Part shown: piece after piece, positions 24,001 through 35,600 of the stretch
Numbering within the stretch: the first letter of the stretch is position 1
Layout of the letters: the number at the start of each line of letters is the position of its first letter
Source: Chrysopilus asiliformis
Lineage: Eukaryota > Arthropoda > Insecta > Diptera > Rhagionidae
Reading direction: 5' to 3'
Assembly (NCBI GenBank): GCA_964034945.1
Contig: OZ035964.1
Span: 4,352,895-4,416,894, forward strand
Length of the DNA stretch: 64,000 nucleotides
Notes under the pieces: model-generated
The model's input: only the letters and a program-made list of their open reading frames with translations
The model's database searches: none
Told to the model about the DNA's origin: nothing
Program-made: the position numbers and the translations under genes

Positions 24001-27000
24001 GAAGATAAGTTGGGGGTGTTTTAGTTGGAGGTGTGGACTGGCATTTTGGATCTGAAGAACCCGGATAGCATCTTCCAGAAGGAGTAGTTTTGGGGCATCT
24101 GGGATCAGTGGATCCTGGGTAACATTGCGGTGGTTTCTCGGTCGAGACTTTCGGACAACGTGGGTCACTGGAGCCTGGGTAGCAATTCGGAGATGCTTCA
24201 GTTGTGACTTTTGGACATCGAGGGTCGTTTGATCCTTGGTAGCAGTTAGGAGGTCTCTCTGATGTCACTTTGGGACAACGAGGATCAGTAGAGCCAGGGT
24301 AGCAGTTAGGCTTGCGTTCAGTTGTGGTATCAGGGGGAAGATAAGTTGGTGGTGTTTTAGTTGGGGGTGTGGACTGGCATTTTGGATCTGAAGAACCCGG
24401 ATAGCACCTTCCAGAAGGAGTAGTTTTGGGGCATCTGGGATCAGTGGATCCTGGGTAACATTGCGGTGGTTTCTCGGTCGAGACTTTCGGACAACGTGGG
24501 TCACTGGAGCCTGGGTAGCAATTCGGTGATGCTTCAGTTGTGACTTTTGGACATCGAGGGTCATTTGATCCTTGGTAGCAGTTTGGAGGTCTCTCTGATG
24601 TCACTTTGGGACAACGAGGATCAGTAGAGCCAGGATAGCAGTTAGGCTTGCGTTCAGTTGTGGTATCAGGGGGAAGATAAGTTGGGGGTGTTTTAGTTGG
24701 AGGTGTGGACTGGCATTTTGGATCTGAAGAACCCGGATAGCACCTTCCAGAAGGAGTAGTTTTGGGGCATCTGGGGTCAGTGGATCCTGGGTAACATTGC
24801 GGTGGTTTCTCGGTCGAGACTCTCGGACAACGTGGGTCACTGGAGCCTGGGTAGCAATTCGGTGATGCTTCAGTTGTGACTTTTGGACATCGAGGGTCAT
24901 TTGATCCTTGGTAGCAGTTTGGAGGTCTCTCTGATGTCACTTTGGGACAACGAGGATCAGTAGAGCCAGGATAGCAGTTAGGCTTGCGTTCAGTTGTGGT
25001 ATCAGGGGGAAGATAAGTTGGGGGTGTTTTAGTTGGAGGTGTGGACTGGCATTTTGGATCTGAAGAACCCGGATAGCACCTTCCAGAAGGAGTAGTTTTG
25101 GGGCATCTGGGGTCAGTGGATCCTGGGTAACATTGCGGTGGTTTCTCGGTCGAGACTCTCGGACAACGTGGGTCACTGGAGCCTGGGTAGCAATTCGGTG
25201 ATGCTTCAGTTGTGACTTTTGGACACCGAGGGTCGTTTGATCCTTGGTAGCAGTTAGGAGGTCTCTCTGATGTCACTTTGGGACAACGAGGATCAGTAGA
25301 GCCAGGGTAGCAGTTAGGCTTGCGTTCAGTTGTTGTATCAGGGGGAAGATAAGTTGGGGGTGTTTTAGTTGGAGGTGTGGACTGGCATTTTGGATCTGAA
25401 GAACCCGGATAGCACCTTCCAGAAGGAGTAGTTTTGGGGCATCTGGGATCAGTGGATCCTGGGTAACATTGCGGTGGTTTCTCAGTCGAGACTTTCGGAC
25501 AACGTGGGTCACTGGAGCCTGGGTAGCAATTCGGTGATGCTTCAGTTGTGACTTTTGGGCACCGAGGGTCGTTTGATCCTTGGTAGCAGTTAGGAGGTGT
25601 CTCTGATGTCACTTTGGGACAACGAGGATCAGTAGAGCCAGGATAGCAGTTAGGCTTGCGTTCAGTTGTTGTATCAGGGGGAAGATAAGTTGGGGGTGTT
25701 TTAGTTGGAGGTGTGGACTTGCATTTTGGATCTGAAGAACCCGGATAGCACCTTCCAGAAGGAGTAGTTTTGGGGCATCTGGGATCAGTGGATCCTGGGT
25801 AACATTGCGGTGGTTTCTCGGTCGAGACTTTCGGACAACGTGGGTCACTGGAGCCTGGGTAGCAATTCGGTGATGCTTCAGTTGTGACTTTTGGACACCG
25901 AGGGTCGTTTGACCCTTGGTAGCAGTTAGGAGGTCTCTCTGTTGTCACTTTGGGACAACGAGGATCAGTAGAGCCAGGATAGCAGTTAGGCTTGCGTTCA
26001 GTTGTGGTATCAGGGGGAAGATAAGTTGGGGGTGTTTTAGTTGGAGGTGTGGACTGGCATTTTGGATCTGAAGAACCCGGATAGCACCTTCCAGAAGGAG
26101 TAGTTTTGGGGCATCTGGGATCAGTGGATCCTGGGTAACATTGCGGTGGTTTCTCGGTCGAGACTTTCGGACAACGTGGGTCACTGGAGCCTGGGTAGCA
26201 ATTCGGTGATGCTTCAGTTGTGACTTTTGGACATCGAGGGTCATTTGATCCTTGGTAGCAGTTAGGAGGTCTCTCTGATGTCACTTTGGGACAACGAGGA
26301 TCAGTAGAGCCAGGATAGCAGTTAGGCTTGCGTTCAGTTGTTGTATCAGGGGGAAGATAAGTTGGGGGTGTTTTAGTTGGAGGTGTGGACTTGCATTTTG
26401 GATCTGAAGAACCCGGATAGCACCTTCCAGAAGGAGTAGTTTTGGGGCATCTGGGATCAGTGGATCCTGGGTAACATTGCGGTGGTTTCTCGGTCGAGAC
26501 TTTCGGACAACGTGGGTCACTGGAGCCTGGGTAGCAATTCGGTGATGCTTCAGTTGTGACTTTTGGACACCGAGGGTCGTTTGATCCTTGGTAGCAGTTA
26601 GGAGGTCTCTCTGATGTCACTTTGGGACAACGAGGATCAGTAGAGCCAGGATAGCAGTTAGGCTTGCGTTCTGTTGTGGTATCAGGGGGAAGATAAGTTG
26701 GGGGTGTTTTAGTTGGAGGTGTGGACTGGCATTTTGGATCTAAAGAACCCGGATAGCACCTTCCAGAAGGAGTAGTTTTGGGGCATCTGGGGTCAGTGGA
26801 TCCTGGGTAACATTGTGGTGGTTTCTCGGTCGAGACTTTCGGACAACGTGGGTCACTGGAGCCTGGGTAGCAATTCGGTGATGCTTCAGTTGTGACTTTT
26901 GGACATCGAGGGTCATTTGATCCTTGGTAGCAGTTAGGAGGTCTCTCTGATGTCACTTTGGGACAACGAGGATCAGTAGAGCCAGGATAGCAGTTAGGCT

Positions 27001-29699
27001 TGCGTTCAGTTGTGGTATCAGGGGGAAGATAAGTTGGGGGTGTTTTAGTTGGAGGTGTGGACTGGCATTTTGGATCTGAAGAACCCGGATAGCACCTTCC
27101 AGAAGGAGTAGTTTTGGGGCATCTGGCATCAGTGGATCCTGGGTAACATTGCGGTGGTTTCTCGGTCGAGACTTTCGGACAACGTGGGTCACTGGAGCCT
27201 GGGTAGCAATTCGGTGATGCTTCAGTTGTGACTTTTGGACATCGAGGGTCATTTGATCCTTGGTAGCAGTTAGGAGGTCTCTCTGATGTCACTTTGGGAC
27301 AACGAGGATCAGTAGAGCCAGGATAGCAGTTAGGCTTGCGTTCAGTTGTTGTATCAGGGGGAAGATAAGTTGGGGGTGTTTTAGTTGGAGGTGTGGACTT
27401 GCATTTTGGATCTGAAGAACCCGGATAGCACCTTCCAGAAGGAGTAGTTTTGGGGCATCTGGGGTCAGTGGATCCTGGGTAACATTGCGGTGGTTTCTCG
27501 GTCGAGACTCTCGGACAACGTGGGTCACTGGAGCCTGGGTAGCAATTCGGTGATGCTTCAGTTGTGACTTTTGGACACCGAGGGTCGTTTGATCCTTGGT
27601 AGCAGTTAGGAGGTCTCTCTGATGTCACTTTGGGACAACGAGGATCAGTAGAGCCAGGATAGCAGTTAGGCTTGCGTTCAGTTGTTGTATCAGGGGGAAG
27701 ATAAGTTGGGGGTGTTTTAGTTGGAGGTGTGGACTGGCATTTTGGATCTGAAGAACCCGGATAGCACCTTCCAGAAGGAGTAGTTTTGGGGCATCTGGGA
27801 TCAGTGGATCCTGGGTAACATTGCGGTGGTTTCTCGGTCGAGACTTTCGGACAACGTGGGTCACTGGAGCCTGGGTAGCAATTCGGTGATGCTTCAGTTG
27901 TGACTTTTGGGCACCGAGGGTCGTTTGATCCTTGGTAGCAGTTAGGAGGTCTCTCTGATGTCACTTTGGGACAACGAGGATCAGTAGAGCCAGGATAGCA
28001 GTTAGGCTTGCGTTCAGTTGTTGTATCAGGGGGAAGATAAGTTGGGGGTGTTTTAGTTGGGGGTGTGGACTGGCATTTTGGATCTGAAGAACCCGGATAG
28101 CATCTTCCAGAAGGAGTAGTTTTGGGGCATCTGGGATCAGTGGATCCTGGGTAACATTGCGGTGGTTTCTCGGTCGAGACTTTCGGACAACGTGGGTCAC
28201 TGGAGCCTGGGTAGCAATTCGGTGATGCTTCAGTTGTGACTTTTGGACACCGAGGGTCGTTTGATCCTTGGTAGCAGTTCGGAGGTCTCTCTGATGTCAC
28301 TTTGGGACAACGAGGATCAGTAGAGCCAGGATAGCAGTTAGGCTTGCGTTCAGTTGTTGTATCAGGGGGAAGATAAGTTGGGGGTGTTCTAGTTGGAGGT
28401 ATGGACTGGCATTTTGGATCTGGAGAGCCCGGATAGCAATTAACAGTTTCTTTGGTCGTTGTTTCTGGAGAGATATATGTAGGAGTTGATTCAGTAGATG
28501 AAGTCCCTTGACATTCTATGTCGTTTGAGCCTGGGTAGCAGCGTGGCGCATTTGTCGGTGGACGAGGGCATCGTGGGTCAGGAGATCCTGGGTAGCATTG
28601 TGGTCTAGATACCTCGATTACTGGTATTTTAGTCGTTTTCAATGGTCTTGGACATTTGGGATGTGTTGGGTACTGTATGCAATCAGGTGCTGGAGATGTC
28701 GTAGGAACTATAGTTGATGGGAGACAGCTTGGATCTTTGGAGCCAAAGAAACATTTTTCGTTTGGTTTGGGAGTGGTATTACATTCCGGATCTCTAGAAC
28801 CGGGGAAACAATTTGGACGAGGATTTGTGTGACAAAGTGGATTGCTCGAGCCCGGTCGACAATCGGGTAATGATGGTTGTGTCGTTGTGGGTACAGTCGA
28901 ACATAAAGGATCTCTTGACCGGCCAAAACAGTCAGGTAAAGTTTTAGGAGTGATATCCGTTGGCCTTGGAGTCACCAAGGAATTTTGACACAATGGATCA
29001 TCTTTAGACCGACCTAAGCAATCAGGCAAATCTTTAGGGGTAGTTTCGGGCAAGCAGTCAGGATCATTCGATCCCTGATAACATTTTGAATGAATTAATG
29101 GTGGTTTAGTTGTTAAACATTGTGGATCTCTTGATCCCGGATGGCAATTAAATGGCACGGGTGTTAGAGGTATTCGAGGACAACGGGGATCTCTTGAGCC
29201 CGGTGTGCAGCTAAAATCTATTGGTGGCGGTGTTGTGAGAACATTTTGACACAACGGATCGTCACGTGATCGTCCTAAGCAGTCGGGTAGACTTTTAGGT
29301 GTTGTTGTTGGTGGTGCTATTGTAGATAACGAGCTGCAATCGGGATCGGTGGATCCTGGATAGCATTTTATTGACGAATCTGTTGTGGAAATGGCTGGAC
29401 GATATGTAGTAATTCTAGTTGGAGGCAATGGTGTCGATGTATGTTGATGGCAACGGGGATCTGATGAACCGGGATAGCAATTTAATGGTGTGCTATCAAT
29501 CGGGACACTGGGTGTCACTAAATTATCATCGCAAATAACCTCATCACATTTATCGCGACATATTTCAACGTCACATTTCAAAAATACTTGCATCTTATCA
29601 GGAAATTTAAATGCATAAAGGGAATTATGAATAACAAGTGTTGCTCGACTATCGCCGGTACTTGTAGTTTTTTCCCATGTTCCAAAAAGTTTTGGTTTT
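21029..29699 (-). CDS. ZP gene coding exon 5 (ZP-C end and repeat region)
   Basis: One exon of 8671 nt after a 60-bp intron (29700-29759), acceptor TATATAG|AAAA. It opens with KPKLFGTWEKTTSTGDSRAT, so coding starts about 105 bases before the first in-frame Met at 29593. It then continues through the last ZP cysteines into the C-x8-C modules and the Lys/Ser-rich tail ending YQFEPSQ. Long uninterrupted coding through more than 100 modules, with no stop or shift, indicates selection on the protein. Confidence 0.96.
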
Positions 29700-32600
29700 C
29701 TATATAAAAATGTTTAAAAAAATTTTTTCCTTTCAATATTTGTAATAATAAATATGTACCTGGAACAACCGCTTTTATCAGACAACTGAAGTCGATTTGT
29801 CGTTCGTGCATCATAGTCTTCATTATCGAAGGCATAGCAATCACGTACCATTATATCGTATTCCTTTTGTGGATCTCGTAAGTAGACAATTACGGATAGA
29901 GCTTCACCAATTTTTATTACGCCGGAAACGGGAGTAATGCGCGGATATTCACCGCGCTGTATGTCCATCCAACATTCAACACCACCGGTGGATGTTGGTA
30001 CCGAAACTACTTCCAGCATATCGACAACAAATGGCTTAAAAATAATAGTCTTCTCCTGTTCATCCGTTCTACTACACGAAATCTTACGGGCTGTGTCCCA
30101 GATTTCCTTTATGAAAAACACAAAAAAAAATTGAAAAAATAAACAAGTACATTTACATATATTTATATGCAAGAGGCTGCACCTCAAACGACTTGGCGGT
30201 TCATCCCCCTTTCACTATCCGCCACCGTCGCCGGTCCGGGGCCACGAATCTTACGCGACCGTCGACCGCTTGTTAGTTTTAGAATTGTAGGAGTTAGCTG
30301 GTGAGAGGGTTTACAAAGAGGGGAAGGAGGTAGTTATTAGTGGGCGAAAATTTTTCACGAGGGCTGATCTCTCTAGTGGTGAAAACTGGGTCCAAATAGT
30401 GGTGAAAACAATATCAAAATATTTCTCGGATAGAAAAGGTCTCGGAAATATTTTTACTACTCAGAACAAGCGACTAAAAATTCGAAAAAAATATTTCCCG
30501 GATAGAAAAGGTCTCGAAAATATTTTCCCTATTCAGAACAAGTTTCTAAAAGTTCGAAAAAAATATTTCCCGGGTGAAAATTTCTTGAAAATTATGTGCT
30601 TTTGGGAAAAATTTAAAGAAAATACAATTTCCCGAATTTCGTCCTTTAACTATTTAACGGGTTTCGAAATATTTGAAAAAAAAAATATCTTACGTACTTT
30701 TTCGCTAACTAAATGTTGCAGAGGAAAGTTTTGTGTTGATCACTCCTGCTATTTTTTTAAGTAAATAAGTTTTTTTAATATTATAAAAAACTGATTTTAT
30801 AAAAAAAGCAACATCGCAACCTTTCTAAAAACCTTTGGTTACCCTTCGCGTTGTTCGACCCAGCGGTTAAGAAACTGTTAGTGGGTTACAAAACAAGAGG
30901 GGGGGGGGGGGGGGGGGGGGAGGTGAACTTTCAAATGTAAACCCAATCACCTGCACTTAAACTTTTTTTTAAATGTTTTTGTAAACGAAAATAAAAAAAA
31001 ATTACCTGTACTGCCTCGTCACTTTGTATCACAAGAATATTGTCGACCGATGAGCACACGGTGCAAGATGGTTTACTACCACAACTATCAAATGGAACTA
31101 AAAAAGAGTAGCTACGCTGATTACTGCCGGCATTTATGTACCTAAAAAACATAAATTTCGTTTCGTGATGTAAAAATTATAAAATTGAGAGCTTTTTAAC
31201 CGTTTTGTAACTAGCCATAGAACCGGCTATCGGCTACCGAATCAAATAACCCAATAATTGTTTAAGATATCGACTTAAGCGTGATCATACGTCGCGGACT
31301 AGCTGGGGCAAAAAACCCCGGATTTCGGCATCTTACTTTGGCCGGCATACCGGAAACTAAACTATTGTTCCGAATTTTTCAACTAATTGTTACAATAGTG
31401 TTATAATAACAATTTTCGTATGTATTTAAAAAATTTCACCTGCGGCGCTTTTGTTTTCTTTGCTGGTTTTACAATATCCGCTGCCATTATTTATGGAATG
31501 CAAAGACCGCGAAAAATTAAGTAAATTTTAGCTTGGAACTATGTGGCTCTTGATTTAAATCTTTGTGCGGCACAATTTGTTTAAAAAAATTCACCTGCGG
31601 CGCATATTTATTAATCCTTTATCATTGGTGTTAGTCAGTATAAAAGTTTTCTTCCGATAAAACTTTGTTGCTCCATTGGTATTCCGATTCAGTCATCCTA
31701 CCCCCCTGCTCCTCCCCCGCCGACCCATCGGTCTTGTCCGAAAAGGACCCAAAAAAAAATATGGTCACCTTTGTTATAGGGAGTTCCCACTCAAATAAAC
31801 GATAAAAAATGGGGATTTTTGGGTGATTCTTCCCGGCAGTGATTCAGGTGATAAAATCTGGTTAATCACATAACGGTTACGACACGACATACCTGCATTT
31901 TGGTTCATTGTAATATCCTTGACTGTAGACGATACCATTGAACGGTTCCTCAAATTCGATAGTGACAGCCATACCCAATCCAGTGTCGCATTTAACGTCT
32001 ATTAAATCGATATGTGTGTGATCACGTTTTGATGGCACAATCGCATTGCTATCAAATTGGCCAGCAACCTCAGATAAAACCTGGAAACAAAAACAAACAG
32101 CATTAATTTTCACTGTGAATACAAAATATAACTTAAAATTTTCCCCCAACTTTCTCGCAGAGGTTTTCAAATGTGCAGGGAGACCATACATCCCGGAATG
32201 GCCGGAGAACAGTACCGGATTTTGACCTTTTGTCCTGGCATCCCGGAAACTAAACTCTTGTCCTGGAATTATGCAATCTATTGTTGTAATTCCTTGATCA
32301 CTAAAGAAACCCGAAAGAATGTCGAGTACGACGCGGTTTTATTAGAAATTACTGCCTTTTCCTTAAAAAAAATCGCCAGCGGCGCATTTATTTAAATAAG
32401 TGGGATGTGTGTGTCTAACAGTATTGCTTGTGGTGCATTTCGCAATTTTTGTTGTATTTTGAAAATATAAAACACCCATAAAAAATTTTTACTCTAGTTA
32501 GAAACAAAAAAATATTTGACGTGAATAGCACAGGACTTTCTTATACAAAATTTACGTTTCTGCAGAATTTACACTATAACACGACGAGTAAATTTTTAGT

Positions 32601-35600
32601 TAACAAAAAAAAATGAATTTTTATGTTACAAAGTCTATTCGCTTCAATTCATCTCAGATATTTAACCACCAGAAACCCGATATTTTTCGAGGGAATCTCA
32701 AAAAACTGATTTTTTCGAGATAACGGTATAGTCTCGATAACGGATTGAGATATTAAGTTTTAGTAAAAGACAAAAATGTGGGAAATTTTATTGTCTCCAA
32801 GTTTTATTGAATGTAAGACTACTGAAAAATGCATAATTTCGGAGTAAATCGCAAAAAACGAAATTGGGATTTTTAAATAGCCGCCATTTTGGTTACTTCT
32901 GGTTGTCCCGTTCCAGGACCAACTATTCATGCAGAATTTCATGGCTCTAGCTCCAGTTGTTTTTGAGAAATCTAGTACACAGACTGACAGACTAACAACT
33001 GACAGATTGACAAACTGACAGACTGACAGACAGACTGACTTCGCATAGGAAAGTAACAAAAGATGAAGCAGACCCTCTTCCCTCTGATCGAGCTTTAAAA
33101 AAAAAATCACAATTAATTTCGAAGCATTGTGTAGCCACCCCCGTCCCCGCTCTCCACCGGTAATCTGTACCGGATTCACCCGAAAAAAAATATTGTCACC
33201 CTATAAATGTGGGAAAACTTTTCGAAGACGGAAAAGGGAAATTTTCTGCACGGCAAATTTGGATTTTGTCTCAAGGATTTTTCAATACCAAGAAATAGAT
33301 TCACAAATTACGAAGCGGGGGTTTTTTTTATGGAAGAAATTGATTCTTTTTTTTTTGGAGATCTTCCGTTGGGCGTTGCTGAGGCTGTCGAAAAACTGTT
33401 AGATAGCCTTTGTGACCAAATGGCGGCGCGTTCGTGTTGCTCGATTATGTAAGAAAAAGCACGCGACCCAATCGCCGGCCGCTCTCCACAGCACGTTAAT
33501 AAATTTTACAGAAAACATAAAAAAAAATAGTAGGTCAAAACATTATGTTACCGTCCATCATACTTTTATGTACAAGAAACAAAAAAAATGATTGACCCTT
33601 TCTATCATATGGAATGCGTGCCGGCAGACATCAAGCAGAGAAAACTGGGCAAAAACTGGACACACAAAAAGAAGACACGGGTTACCTGTTTGTTACCTCA
33701 ATCGGTCGAGCATTATTGTCAGGAATAGCCGTACATTTACCAAATAAGAAGAAATTCAATCTTCTTGTCTAATGACTTGACTTTGAACTTTTTTTTGTTT
33801 GATGCTACATGATTTTTTTTCTCTCTGCTAATATCCATTTAATAAGAAAAGGTCTTAAGTGACAAAACTTCATGAAATGAGTTATGAACATAACAGCATG
33901 TAGCCTCGGTCAGCACTTCTTTCTGGAACCAAGAAAAACTCCCTCAATAATAAGGAAAAACGCTAATAATCATATTGAATGATGCATACTATTCAGTTAA
34001 TATTGGGCAAAGATTTTTACCCGTATTTTTTAACAGTGACATCCCCGCATTATCCTTGCAGGGTCTTCCGTATCTAATTTCAAAATTTCGGTCTCGAATT
34101 GCTGCTTATGACCACAAAAACAGAAAATCAGGCTCCTCCGGGAGGTTTTCACCTAGAATGCCGTGGTTTGGCCGGTTTTGTTGCAAGGAGTGGTCCGATT
34201 GGATTTTGATGTATGGACCGGTTATGTAAAATCATATCCTAAACACATTTGGAGTTTTCACAAAGAGATTTCCGAATTAGGCTACCCGTTTTTCCTTTTA
34301 AATCGAATCCTTACAGGATTGGGCAGTAGAAGGATTAGCAGGCGGGCCAAGGAATTTTTCCAACGCATTTTCCAAGCAAGTAATTTTTCTGCAATTTCCC
34401 GAGGCCATTTATGTTAAAGAAATATTTTTTCAACGCATTTTCTAAGAATTTTTTCCCAAATTTTCCGGGACCTTCGTTTGTTAAGAAAAAAATTTTCACG
34501 GTACTTTCTTAGTAGGATAAAGTTCCACAATTTTCGGAGACTTTATGTTAAAGAAATATTTTTCTACCGTTTGTCGAGGCCTCTTTTGTTCAAGAATTAT
34601 TTTTCAAAGCATTTTGTAAGAAGAAAAATTTTCCAGTAATTTCTTGAGGTTGTTTTATATTAAAAAGTATTTTTTTAAAGCATTTTCTAGGCAGGGAAAT
34701 TTTTTTCACGCTTTCCGGAGAATTTTTGGTCAAGGAAATTTTTTTCAAATCATTTTCTAGGCAGGAAAATTTTCCACTTTCCGATTTTACCACTTTCCGA
34801 GGTATTTTTTTTAAAGAATTTTTTTTCAAAACATTTTCTAGGCAGGAAAATTTTTCCATGATTTTTCCAGGCTGTTTTTTACCAAAGGGTATATTAACTT
34901 TGTTTTACCGTTTGTAACGCCAAGATCCCGTCATCGCACAAAAAAATGAATTACACCAGTGTGTTTAGAATGATGAAAAAAGTTGAATTTAGCATGTCCG
35001 TCCGTCTGTCCGTCTGTCCGTCTGTCTGTCCGTCCGTCTGTGGCGCGGATTGCGGGCGCACGGATTGAGCTACAGACTTGAAATTTGGCACAGGTCCGTT
35101 TTTCGTAAAATGCGAGGCTAAGTTCGTTAATGGGCAAAAATGGACCATTAGGGGGGTACCCACCATACGAACGAAAACGGTTTTTGTGAATATCTCAAAA
35201 ACGGTGCATCTTATCAAAAAAGTGCAAGAACTAAAGTTATTTAGGATATGATTCTACATAAAACTCCCATACATCAAAATCCGATTGGAATAAATTTTAA
35301 AAAATCTTATTGGAAAGTTTGACTTCAAAGTGGAATTTTGGTATAACTGTTCGAATTTTGATACGAATATCACCATACGGGTCTCCAATGATTGCCAGAT
35401 TGGCAATTATAGCTTTTGTTATGTTTTTATCAAGGATTTTATTCCCAAAGCAGGAAAATGTTCCCCAATTTTCTGGGGCCTTTTTTGTCAACGTTTTCAA
35501 AGTAGGAAAATTTTTACCAAAATTTCCGGATAGCTTTTTTGCTCAAGCAATATTTTTTCAAAGCATTGTCTAGGCAAGGAAAGTTTTCTAACAATTTTCC

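Larger units (their letters stand above)
30107..31005 (-). other. intron 3 of the ZP gene with repeat fragments
   Basis: 899 bp. It contains the hairpin-rich repeat at 30175-30300, a three-copy piece of the 72-bp satellite family in inverted orientation (30405-30600) and a G homopolymer (30899-30920). Confidence 0.85.

Noticed and set aside
22585..28200. Regular 79-99-codon open frames every 336 bp on the minus strand in another frame
   Set aside because: Shadow frames of the coding 336-bp repeat. Their exact periodicity follows from the real reading frame.
29578..29844. 88-codon minus-strand frame starting MIAMPSIMKTMMHERQ
   Set aside because: Overlaps the ZP exon 4/5 junction in a different frame; the real frame is fixed by the ZP domain.
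33127..33452. Two overlapping plus-strand frames (91 and 81 codons)
   Set aside because: Located in intron 1 of the ZP gene, mutually overlapping, no recognisable domain.
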